Source: Gemmatimonadota bacterium (GTDB lineage: Bacteria; Gemmatimonadota; Gemmatimonadetes; Gemmatimonadales; Gemmatimonadaceae). Taken from it: a stretch of 44,700 nt of DNA. Under the pieces are notes generated by a model. The model did not search any database and had not been told where the DNA came from. It was given only the letters and a program-made list of their open reading frames with translations. This document shows, one piece after another, positions 15,972 to 25,050 of this stretch. The first letter of the stretch is position 1. Each line of letters opens with the position of its first letter. A program made the position numbers and the translations under genes. The stretch covers positions 1 to 44,700 of the forward strand of contig JAQBPV010000193.1 of the NCBI GenBank assembly GCA_028287345.1, in the 5' to 3' direction.

Positions 15972-18149
15972 GTGCTCTCCCAGCATCTTCGCGAGCGCTA
16001 CGCCTGGTTCCGCCGACGCCTCAAGCAAAGAGACGAGCCCGCTCGTGTCTGGCTTCGGCGGACGTGGAAGTTCGCGAGCGCACTGGCATTGCTGCTCGTG
16101 AGCGTCATCACATTCGACGCCTGGCTGGCGAGCTGCGGCTTCGAGGGATGCCCCACGAGAAGCGGCATCCGGGCGTTCCGGCCCGGCGAAGGCGGACGCA
16201 TCGTCGACCGCAACGACAAGTTCCTCGGCCGCATCGCCCTCGTGCGCCGAGTGAACGTGCCGATTCAGTCGATTCCACTGCACGTGCGGCAGGCGTTCCT
16301 CGCAACGGAAGATCGGCGCTTCTATCAGCACAACGGCCTCGATTGGCGTGGCGTCATTCGCGCGACGCTGAGCAACGTCCGCCACGGCGGCGTGCGCGAA
16401 GGATTCAGTACCATCACGATGCAGGTTGCGCGCAACTCGTTCCTCGTGAACAAGCGCTACGGCCGCACGCTGAGACGCAAGCTGATCGAGCTCCGTCTCA
16501 CTCGGCTCATCGAGAGCGAGCTCACGAAAGACCAGATCCTCGAGCTCTACCTCAACCTCATCTACCTCGGCAATGGCATGAACGGTGTCGAGGCGGCGAG
16601 TCGCGACCTGTTCGGCAAGAGCGTCGATAAGCTGTCGGTCTCCGAAGGCGCGATGCTCGCGGCGCTGCCGAAGGGACCCAGCGCATACACGCCGCGCGAT
16701 CACTATGACCGCGGACTTCGCCGCCGCAACCTCGTGCTCAGCCTCATGGCGCAGGAGGGCTACATCTCGCGCGCCGATGCGCTGCACGATGAAGAGCTGC
16801 CGCTGCGGATCGCGGAAGACGAGTGGCGCCCCGACCAGGGCAACGAGCCCTTGGCGCTCGACGCCGTGCGCGCGCTCATCGACTCGATTCGTCCCGATGC
16901 ACTCAAGGAAGGCGACGTCACTGTCTACACGACGCTCGACCTCGCGGCGCAGCGCGCGGCTGATCGCGCAGTGCTCAAGCAGACGACCGCAGTGACGCGC
17001 GAGACACAGTATGCCGGTTCGCGAGTGAAGGAAGCGGCTCAGGGCGCCCTGGTCGCGATGGATCCTCGGACGGGCGACATCCGCGCGCTCGTCGGTGGAC
17101 GCCGCAGCAAGCGTGGCTTCAACCGCGCGTTCAACGCGAAGCGACAGCCGGGTTCCGCGTTCAAGCCGTTCGTCTACGCCGCAGCAATGCGAGCGGGCAT
17201 GACGCCGGCGACGCTGGTCGATGATGAACCGGTCGAAGTGGCGCAGGGGCGCAACGTGTGGCGCCCGCAGAATTACGACGGCAGCTACATCGGCACGATC
17301 ACGCTCGCCAAGGCACTCGCCGTCTCATCGAATGCAGCGGCGGTGCGCGTGAGCCAGACGGTGGGAATTCCGAACGTCATTCAGGTTGCGCACAAGAACG
17401 GCATCACCAGCGAGCTTCCGAACTATCCCGCCATGGCACTCGGCGCAATCGAGGTGACGCCGCTGGAGCTCGTCGCGGCGTATGCTCCGTTCGGCAATGG
17501 TGGCCTCCGTGTGCATCCGCGTCTCGTGCGTCGCATCGAGGCGGCTGATGGAACGCTCTTGTGGAGCGCGGAGATCGCGCAGGCAGATACGGTGATGGAC
17601 GCGCGCGACGCCTATCAGATCACGTCGATGCTGCGCGGCGTCGTCGATGGCGGCACGGCAAAGACGATTCGCGATATGGGCGTCGAAGGTCCGGTCGCGG
17701 GCAAGACCGGTACGACCAACAACGCGGACGACGTCTGGTTCGTGGGTTACACACCGACGCTCGTTGCGGGCGTGTGGTTCGGCTACGACACGCCTCGCCC
17801 GATTGCACCGCACGCCTCCGGCGGGCATCTCGCGGCGCCGGCGTGGGCGGACTTCTATATGAATGGGTGGCGTGAGCCGGCCAGTTCGGCGGAAGGTTGG
17901 CCGGTGCCGCAGGGCATGACGATGCGTGTCATCGACCCGGGGAACGGAATGCTCGCGGGGCAGTGGTGTCCGGAGAAGAAGCGAGAGTTCTTCAAGCTGG
18001 GCACGGAGCCCACGGAAGTCTGCAACGTGCACACGGAGCCATCCGAAGAGCCGGTGTTCGACGAACCGCGCTCGATTCCGGTGCCGGATCCAATTCGCAA
18101 AGGCGTGGATGGCATCGGCAAAGTGCTGCGGAAGATCTTCAGATTCTAG
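15972..18149 (+). CDS. Class A penicillin-binding protein (PBP1-type transglycosylase/transpeptidase)
   Basis: This bifunctional enzyme polymerises and cross-links peptidoglycan. The 725-residue protein has a short cytoplasmic N-terminus and one membrane segment (ALALLLVSVITFDAWLA, about 38-54). The GT51 domain has ATEDRRFYQHNGLDW with the catalytic Glu, FSTITMQVARNSF, RKLIELRLTRLIE and LYLNLIYLGNGMNGVEAA. The transpeptidase domain has the three active-site motifs: SAFK (PGSAFKPFVYA) with the acylated Ser, SSN (SSNAAAVRV), and KTG (AGKTGTTNNADDVWFVGYTP). The C-terminus has two Cys (GQWCPEKK and EVCNVHTEP) that could form a disulfide, then a basic amphipathic tail. The start is a GTG with a poor ribosome site. 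The DNA up to the divergent deacetylase (15870-15971) must hold both promoters. Confidence 0.92.
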   Translation: MLSQHLRERYAWFRRRLKQRDEPARVWLRRTWKFASALALLLVSVITFDAWLASCGFEGCPTRSGIRAFRPGEGGRIVDRNDKFLGRIALVRRVNVPIQSIPLHVRQAFLATEDRRFYQHNGLDWRGVIRATLSNVRHGGVREGFSTITMQVARNSFLVNKRYGRTLRRKLIELRLTRLIESELTKDQILELYLNLIYLGNGMNGVEAASRDLFGKSVDKLSVSEGAMLAALPKGPSAYTPRDHYDRGLRRRNLVLSLMAQEGYISRADALHDEELPLRIAEDEWRPDQGNEPLALDAVRALIDSIRPDALKEGDVTVYTTLDLAAQRAADRAVLKQTTAVTRETQYAGSRVKEAAQGALVAMDPRTGDIRALVGGRRSKRGFNRAFNAKRQPGSAFKPFVYAAAMRAGMTPATLVDDEPVEVAQGRNVWRPQNYDGSYIGTITLAKALAVSSNAAAVRVSQTVGIPNVIQVAHKNGITSELPNYPAMALGAIEVTPLELVAAYAPFGNGGLRVHPRLVRRIEAADGTLLWSAEIAQADTVMDARDAYQITSMLRGVVDGGTAKTIRDMGVEGPVAGKTGTTNNADDVWFVGYTPTLVAGVWFGYDTPRPIAPHASGGHLAAPAWADFYMNGWREPASSAEGWPVPQGMTMRVIDPGNGMLAGQWCPEKKREFFKLGTEPTEVCNVHTEPSEEPVFDEPRSIPVPDPIRKGVDGIGKVLRKIFRF

Positions 18150-18192
18150 CCAGCGCTGTTACCGCGCACACACGTTCCCGTTTAGACGAAGC

Positions 18193-18382
18193 AAAGAAGC
18201 AGCAACTGACCGACTTGGATCATGTGAATTTGTTGGAATTTGCTCCGCGCAACCGTAAAGAGGCGCATCGCCCATCGGCCGAGGACATTGAAAATTACGC
18301 GCTGGCGAACGGAGCTCCGACTGCGCAGAGATGCAATTCGCTTTTCAATTCACATGATTCAAGTCAGGCAGTTGCTGTTTTT
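18193..18382 (-). repeat. Intergenic inverted-repeat element, full copy B
   Basis: The element is about 190 bp with imperfect terminal inverted repeats. One end reads AAAAACAGCAACTGCCTGAC then TTGAATCATGTGAATT on the minus strand from 18382. The other end, on the plus strand from about 18193, reads AAGCAGCAACTGACCGACTT then GGATCATGTGAATT. On the minus strand it is collinear with copy A (31986-32164) through internal blocks GCATCTCTGCGC, GGCGATGCGCCTCTT and GGAGCAAATTCCA. It has no coding capacity. It fills the gap between the convergent PBP gene (stop 18149) and DUF1501 gene (stop 18389), ending seven bases from the latter's stop. On the plus strand the long stem ends in TTTTT, as in a terminator. 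Confidence 0.8.
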
Positions 18383-18388
18383 CCGACT

Positions 18389-19666
18389 CTAGATAATCCC
18401 AAGCGCACCCTTCGCCGAGAAGCCAGGGAAGATCGAATCCATCTTCGTTGCGCCGAGATGCTTCGATGCCACTTCGGAGAACACCGAACGGAAGTCCGTC
18501 GTCAACGCGAGATCCCGGCCCTCATACAACTGCTCCGGCTCGAGTCCAGGCCACGTGCCGTAGACCTTTTTGCCCTTCACGTCTCCGCCGATGACGAACA
18601 GCGCACAGGCGTGACCGTGATCGGTTCCGCCGTTGCCGTTCTGCCGCACCGTGCGACCGAATTCCGACATCGTCATGATCGTCACGTCGGCCATGCGGTC
18701 GCCGAGGTCGGCCACCAGTGCCGCGATCGACTTCGCGAAGTCGTCCAGCCGGCCGGCAAGCTGTCCCGTCGACGCACCCTGATTCACGTGCGTATCCCAA
18801 CCGCCCACGTCAGCGAATGCGACCTCGAGGCCCACATCCGACTTGATCAGCTGCGCGATCTGCTTGAGCCGAGTGCCGAACTGTGAGTTCGGATAGCTCG
18901 CGCTATTCTGTGGGAGGTACTTCTGCGGATTCGCCGCCTTGAGAATCTTTACCGCCTCGAACATCTCACCGCCCGCTGCATGTACGACGTCGGCTGAGCC
19001 GGTGCGATAGAGCGCCTCGAGACGATCAGCCGCCGGTCCAGCGGCGCGCACGCTGAACTCATCGAGCGAATTCATGGCGATCGTCGGCGCAGGGCCTTCG
19101 AGCATGCGCGGCGTCTGCTGCGTCATCGCCACCGCGCGGAACGGCGACGGTTTCGCATCGTGTGCGCAGCTTGCCTCGCACGTGCCCTTCACCGCGAGAT
19201 AGCGATTGAGCCAGCCGTCGCGCGTGCCCTTCTGGTCGGGCGTGCCAGTCTCCATGTAGTCCTGCGCATCGAAGTGCGAGCGCGTCGCACTCGGACTTCC
19301 CACCGCATGAATTGGCGCGAGGATGCCCTGATCCCACAGGGGCTTCATCGGTGCGAGCGACGGATGCAGGCCGAAGAATCCATCGAGATCGATGGCGCCA
19401 GCCGGTCCCGCCGACAGCGCCGGACGCGGAATCGCGATGTTGGGACGCAGCCGATAATACGCTGCCTCACCATGCGGTACGACGACGTTCAACGCGTCGG
19501 CAGCACCGCGTTGAAAGAGACAGATGAGCGTCTTGCCACGCGCGCCCTTGAGCGCCGCGCCGTTGATCAACTCACTCCCGAACGCGGTTCTGCGAAGGAA
19601 GCTCGGGCTCAACCCCATCGTCACCACGGCGAGCGCACCAGACTTCATGAAGACTCTGCGATCCAT
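18389..19666 (-). CDS. DUF1501 family protein with Tat signal
   Basis: The 425-residue protein begins MDRRVFMKSGALAVVTMGLS, a twin-arginine signal (RRVFMK). It continues with the DUF1501 features FQRGAADALNVVVPHGEAAY, GIFAPIHA-like (GILAPIHAVGSP), AFADVGGWDTHVNQG, VTIMTMSEFGRTVRQNGNGG and TDHGHACALFVIGGDV. The fold belongs to the alkaline phosphatase/sulfatase-like superfamily, but family members have no established reaction. It is co-directional with, and 34 bases downstream of, the DUF1800 gene. The same gene pair recurs in many bacterial phyla and probably forms a periplasmic or surface assembly. The 3' end adjoins intergenic element B. Confidence 0.88.
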   Translation of the reverse strand: MDRRVFMKSGALAVVTMGLSPSFLRRTAFGSELINGAALKGARGKTLICLFQRGAADALNVVVPHGEAAYYRLRPNIAIPRPALSAGPAGAIDLDGFFGLHPSLAPMKPLWDQGILAPIHAVGSPSATRSHFDAQDYMETGTPDQKGTRDGWLNRYLAVKGTCEASCAHDAKPSPFRAVAMTQQTPRMLEGPAPTIAMNSLDEFSVRAAGPAADRLEALYRTGSADVVHAAGGEMFEAVKILKAANPQKYLPQNSASYPNSQFGTRLKQIAQLIKSDVGLEVAFADVGGWDTHVNQGASTGQLAGRLDDFAKSIAALVADLGDRMADVTIMTMSEFGRTVRQNGNGGTDHGHACALFVIGGDVKGKKVYGTWPGLEPEQLYEGRDLALTTDFRSVFSEVASKHLGATKMDSIFPGFSAKGALGII

Positions 19667-19700
19667 GATATGCCTCTATGTATGAGCGTGTCGCGGCGCG

Positions 19701-21698
19701 TCAGCGACGCTGAAATTCCGGGGCACCGATCGCCAGGCCGACGACCTGTGCCAATCCATTCACCTGCACCTGCTGACCCAGCGCGCGTGCCGCGCCAGGG
19801 CGCGGCGCACCGTTCCTGGCCGGCGCAATCTCGCGTCCGCGCATCGGCGCTTCGGTACTCGTCGCCATCGACGTCATGTTCATCGATGCACTGTCGGTCA
19901 CCACAGTCGCCGCGAGCTTCGCGGCGAGCGGATTCTCGCCACTCAACAGGATCTGTCGTGTATCGGGCGACGCCTGTCCGCCGAGGAAGGCACTCACCAC
20001 CGCGTCGACCTGCTGCTCACGCGTCGCGCTCTGCAGCCGTTCGGCGTCACTCCACTGCGAGACCGAAGCGCCGGGGAAACGTCCCGCCGCGAGGCCAAGC
20101 CCGAAGTTGATGCGGTTGAGAATCGCGCCGCTGTTCATCCATGCTTCGCCCGTCTCCGGCCAACCATTCGGCGCCTGGTGACCGAAGATCGGCGCACCGA
20201 GGAAACCGACGATCTGGGCGGAACGCATCGTGGTGTCCGGCTGTGCGCCGACCGCACGCAGTGCAGACGCCACGAGCTCGAAGGGACTTTTCACCTTGCT
20301 GCGGTACGCATTGCGGCTGAAGAACTCGGGGCTCGTCACGATGGTGCGCACCACTTCGCGGATGTCGCCATCGGTCTTCGTGAAAGTCTGTGCTGCGCGC
20401 TCGACGAGCTCCTTGGGTGGATTGTCGCTGACGAAGCGCGTCGCAAGCTTGCGCGCGATGAACCGCGCGGTCTGCGGGCTCCGCGCCACGATGTCGAGCA
20501 CTTCTTCTCCGTCCTCGACGCCGCGACCTGCCGGCAACACATGTCCGAGCACGGTCTTCTGCCCAGCGTCGTGGATCTGCGGATTGAAGGTGAATTCCGC
20601 AGCCTGCCGAGGATTCATCGTCCAACCCGTGAGCGCACGTGCCACCTCGATCACGTCCTGCTGCGTGTATCCGCCGTCGACACCGAGCGTATGCAGCTCG
20701 AGCAGCTCACGAGCATAGTTCTCGTTGAGGCCACGACGCTGACCCGCCTGCTGCACGCGCTGTTGCACGAGCTGCAGCCGCTGCTCAGGTGTCATCGCCT
20801 CCACTTGGCGGCGCTGCTCGGGGGTCATCTGCGCGGCGCGAGGAAGCTTGTCGAACTGCTCCATCGTCAGGCCGGTTGGTGCACCTCGCCCCGCAACGCG
20901 TCCGCGAGCGCCAGGGCGCTGCTGCCGAGCTGCGACGAGGGTCGGATGCAGCGAGTCCGCCGCGCTCTGCCACTGGTCAAGATAGAACAGCATCGCCGGA
21001 CTCTTCGCGACGGCGCCGAGCAGGTCGCGGAACTTGCCGAGTGCCTGGGGACGAATGACATCGCGGTCATACGCAGGAATGAGGATGCGAACGAGTCCCT
21101 TTCCGGCGAACACGGTGAAGTGGTTCTCCCAGAAATCCGTCATCACTTCCTGGAGCTGACGATCGCTCGCGACAGCGCGCGCGAGTTTCGCCGACTGCAC
21201 GTCGCCGAGGATGCGCTGGTTCTGGCGAAGCTGGTCGCGCAGCTGGGGGTTGTCGCGAAGCAACTCGGCCCGCATGTCCTTCTTCGCGCTCGTGTCGCCC
21301 TGCTGCGCCATCGACTTCTGCTGCTGGCGAACGGCGATCTGGCCCTGTTCGTACATGCCGACGAGCTCACGCGTCGGGCGACCGAGCATCTCATATGAAG
21401 CGACGATGCGGTCCGCGGCGCCGTCCTCGATGCGATCGGGGGCGAGTTGAAGCGCGATCCATTCGTCGACACCCATGGCGCGAACCTTGGCAACGTCGCC
21501 CGGCCGCGGCCCGAAGCCAAGCCGGTTGAGGACCTGCTGGACCTGCTGGTCGGCGGTCTGTTCGCGCGGCTCCGTGGGCGCCACGACGACGAGCGGCGTG
21601 GGCTGGTTGCCCGAGGGTGCGGTGCGGGGTGCGCTGGTCGAGCAGGCCGCCCCGAGCAGAAGCAGGGCGAGCGCAGAACGAGTGGATATCGAAATCAT
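19701..21698 (-). CDS. DUF1800 family lipoprotein
   Basis: The 665-residue precursor starts MISISTRSALALLLLGAACS with lipobox GAAC (Cys19). DUF1800 landmarks follow: VLNRLGFGPRPGDVAKVRAM near the N-terminus, MTDFWENHFTVFAGK, NYARELLELHTLGVDGGYTQ, DVIEVARALTGWT and FIARKLATRFVSDNPPKELV. A Gln/Arg-rich helical insertion (about 255-320) interrupts the middle. The biochemical role of the family is not established; it is usually found next to DUF1501, as here, and together they are exported. It starts 106 bases from the divergent large regulator gene at 21805, which could control it. The family assignment is secure, the function is not. Confidence 0.88.
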   Translation of the reverse strand: MISISTRSALALLLLGAACSTSAPRTAPSGNQPTPLVVVAPTEPREQTADQQVQQVLNRLGFGPRPGDVAKVRAMGVDEWIALQLAPDRIEDGAADRIVASYEMLGRPTRELVGMYEQGQIAVRQQQKSMAQQGDTSAKKDMRAELLRDNPQLRDQLRQNQRILGDVQSAKLARAVASDRQLQEVMTDFWENHFTVFAGKGLVRILIPAYDRDVIRPQALGKFRDLLGAVAKSPAMLFYLDQWQSAADSLHPTLVAARQQRPGARGRVAGRGAPTGLTMEQFDKLPRAAQMTPEQRRQVEAMTPEQRLQLVQQRVQQAGQRRGLNENYARELLELHTLGVDGGYTQQDVIEVARALTGWTMNPRQAAEFTFNPQIHDAGQKTVLGHVLPAGRGVEDGEEVLDIVARSPQTARFIARKLATRFVSDNPPKELVERAAQTFTKTDGDIREVVRTIVTSPEFFSRNAYRSKVKSPFELVASALRAVGAQPDTTMRSAQIVGFLGAPIFGHQAPNGWPETGEAWMNSGAILNRINFGLGLAAGRFPGASVSQWSDAERLQSATREQQVDAVVSAFLGGQASPDTRQILLSGENPLAAKLAATVVTDSASMNMTSMATSTEAPMRGREIAPARNGAPRPGAARALGQQVQVNGLAQVVGLAIGAPEFQRR

Positions 21699-21804
21699 TG
21701 AGGCCCGGGTCCGGTATGGTGTCCCTATGGAGACGCCCGCGGCGCGAATTGGTTAATGGCCGTCTTGCGCAGAGGGTAGGGCGAGGTCTACGGTACATTG
21801 CGCG

Positions 21805-24800
21805 ATGATGCGTTGGGCCGATGGTCGGCTCGTGGCGCCGCTGCCAATCCAATACCGCCCGTTGATCAACCCGCTCATTCCAGCCGAAGACTTCGCTCGC
21901 CACCTGACCATCGACGAACTCGCCGCGATTGCGAGCGCCGCCGCCGCGTCAGGACGAATTGCCATCTGCTCCGGACTCGCCGAAGGCCTGAGTGCCGTTC
22001 GGCTCGAGCTGGGCGACGTTCGTTCCGCCGCGCTCGTCCGAGAGCTCATGCTGTTCGTTCGCCGCAATCTTCGTGGCGTCGATGCGATGGCCATGGCCGG
22101 TGATGAGCTGATCCTCCTCATCGATACCACCGCGATGTCGGCGAGTGCGGTGGCGGAGCGGTTGCTCGCCGCGGTGCGCGCGCACGTCTTCTCCACGGGC
22201 GGTCCGGACGCGGCACATCGCTTCACGCTATCGATGGGCATCGCGGCGTCACCGGAGCACGGCACGTCGTTTCTGGCGTTGCTCACGGCAGCGCGGCAAG
22301 CGCGCTCGATCGCCGGCAGTGACGGATCAGCGCGGGCCTTCACTCCTCGCTCCGGCCTGCTCGATCTCACGCGCTTCGTCGGCCGTGCGGAGCCGCTCGC
22401 GCAGCTCACCGATGATCTGGACGACATGGTGCGCGGGGTTGGACATGTCGTGGCCATCGTAGGTGAGCGCGGCGTGGGCGCGAGCTCGCTCGTGCGCACG
22501 CTCGCGCCTGAGGTGCGCCTTCGTGGCGGTTCACTCGTCGCAGCAAGCTGCCGCGAGCACCGGTTGGCCGCACCCTATTCGCTCTGGAGCGAGGTGCTGC
22601 GCGCGGTGCGCCGCCTTCCAGTGAAGAGCACGCGCTTGTGGCGAGAGCTTCCAGCACTCGACCCAACCCTTGAGCGAGCCACCGGCGATGCGGCTCGCGG
22701 TGGGAGCAAGACACTCCTGCTCGAGGAGCTTGCCGACTACCTGCGACTCGCCGCACAGCAGCGTCCACTCACGCTGCTTCTGGAGAATCTCCAGTGGGCG
22801 GATTCTGCGTCATGGGATGCACTCGAGTATCTCATCACGCAGCTCGAGAGCGAACGCATTCTATTCGCGCTCACGTTCCAGAGCGGAACGGAGGACGATG
22901 TCTTCGAGCGGTGGAGTCACCTGGCGTCGCGGCCGCGGCATTCCGAGATCCGCCTGACGCACCTCACGCGCGACGACGTGAAGCGCTGGCTCGAATCGGC
23001 GATGCGAGCCGGCGAGCTCGCGCGTGATCTCCTGGCGTACGTCTATCGACATTCGGCCGGCAATCCACTCGTCCTCACGCATCTCATGCGCGATCTCGAG
23101 GAGAGCGGCCACATCGTGCATTACGAGGACGGGTGGCAGAGCAGCTCGGTGAGCGAACTGCCGGTCGCGGCGTCACTGGAGGACCTGATTGCGCGCCGCA
23201 TCGCGCGCCTGCCGGAGTCCGCGCGCGCCGTACTGGAAGCGGCGGCGGTGATTGGGCGAGAAGCGGAGGAAGCGCTGTTGCTCGAGAGCGCGATCGATAC
23301 GCCCGACACGCGCGAGGGGCTCGACCGATTGATCGATCGTGGCCTGCTCGTTCCCACGTACGATCGTGGCCGCGCCGCGTACGTCGTTGCCCACGATGAG
23401 GTGGCGCGTATCGCGCGGCTGCGTCTCGCGCCGGCGCGAAGTGTGGAGCTGCACGGTCGCATCGCGCGAGCGCTGGCCGCTCGCGAGAACTGTCCGTCGG
23501 CGGAGATCGCCGGCCACTTCGAGCTGTCGGACAATCGTTCCGAAGCACACCGCTATGCATTGCTTGCTGCCGACGAGGCGCTCGCCGTGCACGAGACGAG
23601 CGCCGTTGCGGAGCTCCTCGCCGTCGCCGAACGATGTGCGCCGGGACCGGCAGCACTTGCCGAGGTTCGCGTGCGCATGGCGTCTCTCGCGGAAGTGGCC
23701 GGACGCTACGAGGATGCCGAGTCGCTCTGCGATCAGTCGCTCGAGTGGTACTCGGCCCAGGGCGATCAAGTGCAGGCGTTGCGTCTCAAGCGTACTCGCG
23801 CCCTCGTGCGGATGAAGCGCGGACTCGCGGCGCGAGAAACGCTGACCGAGCTGCTGGCGTTGGAAGCGGAATCGAGTGCAGCGAATGAGGACATGGAACG
23901 CGCCGCCGTCCTCCTGCACATCGCGCAGATCCACTGGCGTTTGGGGGATCAGCACGCCGCCCAGCGTGTGGCGGAGGAAGCCGTCGTCATTGCGGAGCGT
24001 GGTGACGATGTCGTGCTGCTCGCGGATGCGTGCAATCGTCTTGCGGTGACGATTCAGCTGGAAAACGCGCCGCGCGCTCGCGAGCTCTTCGTTCGGGCGC
24101 TCGATATCGCGACGTCACTCGGCGATGCGTTTCGCCGTGTGCGCGGATTGAACAACATCGGCGTGCTCGAGACGATCTGCAACAACTCTGACGAAGCGTG
24201 GCGCGTACTCACCATCGCCGTGGAGCAGGCGCGCACGGCGGGCATCATCGAGTCATGGGGTCGCGCCGAATTGAACCTGGGAGTGCTCGCCGGACGCATC
24301 GGGAACTACGATGGGGCGCTGCGCGCATTCTCGGAGGCGTTGCGATTGATGTCCATGGTCCAGAACAGTGAGGAGCAGCTTTACGCGACGTACAACCTGG
24401 CCGACCTGCAGCGGGAGCACGATCACGCGCGGAAGGCTGCGGATACGTACGAGCTCGTGGTGGATCTCGCCGAGCGGATCGATCAGGTTCCGATTCAGGC
24501 TGGGGCGTTGGCGGGATTGGGGTTGTGCCGATTGGACCTGGGAGAGTACGAGGGAGCGAAGGACGCGATGGACAGGAGCGTCGCGCTCAGCGAAGGCCTC
24601 GAGTGGTTTCCGGGTCGCGAGTGCCTCGAGGCGCTGAAGCTGCATCTGCTGGTTCGTGACGGCGACTATGAGACGGCGGTGGCGATGCTGGAATCGTTCA
24701 TGAAGTTGGCGCACGTCACGGATATCTCCGCGGCGGCGTGGCTGATCGCGATGTTCGGGCTCGTGCTTCGTCCGTATGCCCCGGAGATGGTGGAGGCCGC

Positions 24801-24885
24801 GGTGAAGCGTTATGCGGGCCATCCGGAGGTGATGAGCACTCCGAAAATGAAGAGTCAGTTCGCTGTATTGATGCTTGACAGCTGA
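21805..24885 (+). CDS. Large signal-transduction protein: degenerate GGDEF, degenerate STAND-type ATPase, TPR array
   Basis: The 1026-residue protein has three regions. Residues 50-175 match a diguanylate cyclase fold (RELMLFVRRNLRGVDAMAM, RFTLSMGIAASPEHGTSFLA), but the signature is AGDEL (98-102) instead of GGDEF. Residues 190-560 look like a MalT/LuxR-type ATPase: the segment FVGRAEPLAQL precedes a P-loop GERGVGAS in which the essential Lys is Ala226, and the Walker B region reads LLLENLQWAD with Asn in place of Asp. Residues 580-1020 are TPR repeats (RYEDAESLCDQSLEWYSAQG, GNYDGALRAFSEALRLM). No DNA-binding domain is visible at the C-terminus. Both catalytic sites look inactive, so it is probably a ligand-binding scaffold or adaptor. 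It is divergent from the DUF1800-DUF1501 pair and followed by a lipoprotein gene. Confidence 0.78.
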   Translation: MMRWADGRLVAPLPIQYRPLINPLIPAEDFARHLTIDELAAIASAAAASGRIAICSGLAEGLSAVRLELGDVRSAALVRELMLFVRRNLRGVDAMAMAGDELILLIDTTAMSASAVAERLLAAVRAHVFSTGGPDAAHRFTLSMGIAASPEHGTSFLALLTAARQARSIAGSDGSARAFTPRSGLLDLTRFVGRAEPLAQLTDDLDDMVRGVGHVVAIVGERGVGASSLVRTLAPEVRLRGGSLVAASCREHRLAAPYSLWSEVLRAVRRLPVKSTRLWRELPALDPTLERATGDAARGGSKTLLLEELADYLRLAAQQRPLTLLLENLQWADSASWDALEYLITQLESERILFALTFQSGTEDDVFERWSHLASRPRHSEIRLTHLTRDDVKRWLESAMRAGELARDLLAYVYRHSAGNPLVLTHLMRDLEESGHIVHYEDGWQSSSVSELPVAASLEDLIARRIARLPESARAVLEAAAVIGREAEEALLLESAIDTPDTREGLDRLIDRGLLVPTYDRGRAAYVVAHDEVARIARLRLAPARSVELHGRIARALAARENCPSAEIAGHFELSDNRSEAHRYALLAADEALAVHETSAVAELLAVAERCAPGPAALAEVRVRMASLAEVAGRYEDAESLCDQSLEWYSAQGDQVQALRLKRTRALVRMKRGLAARETLTELLALEAESSAANEDMERAAVLLHIAQIHWRLGDQHAAQRVAEEAVVIAERGDDVVLLADACNRLAVTIQLENAPRARELFVRALDIATSLGDAFRRVRGLNNIGVLETICNNSDEAWRVLTIAVEQARTAGIIESWGRAELNLGVLAGRIGNYDGALRAFSEALRLMSMVQNSEEQLYATYNLADLQREHDHARKAADTYELVVDLAERIDQVPIQAGALAGLGLCRLDLGEYEGAKDAMDRSVALSEGLEWFPGRECLEALKLHLLVRDGDYETAVAMLESFMKLAHVTDISAAAWLIAMFGLVLRPYAPEMVEAAVKRYAGHPEVMSTPKMKSQFAVLMLDS

Positions 24886-25050
24886 TGCACTATTGACCGA
24901 ACGGACTTAGGTGCCATATTGGGGCAGGGCGATTCGACGCGAATGAACGGGAAGTGCCGTTTTTCGCGGTTATTCGTCTATATGACGGCGGCTGACCTTC
25001 GAGGACGGAGACCAGCGTCGCGAGCCCTCGCTATACCGGGAATTCGTTCA

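Noticed and set aside
14820-16787. 655-codon minus-strand frame extending upstream of the deacetylase
   Set aside because: Codons before 15869 are antisense to the PBP gene; a signal peptide with ribosome site begins at 15869.
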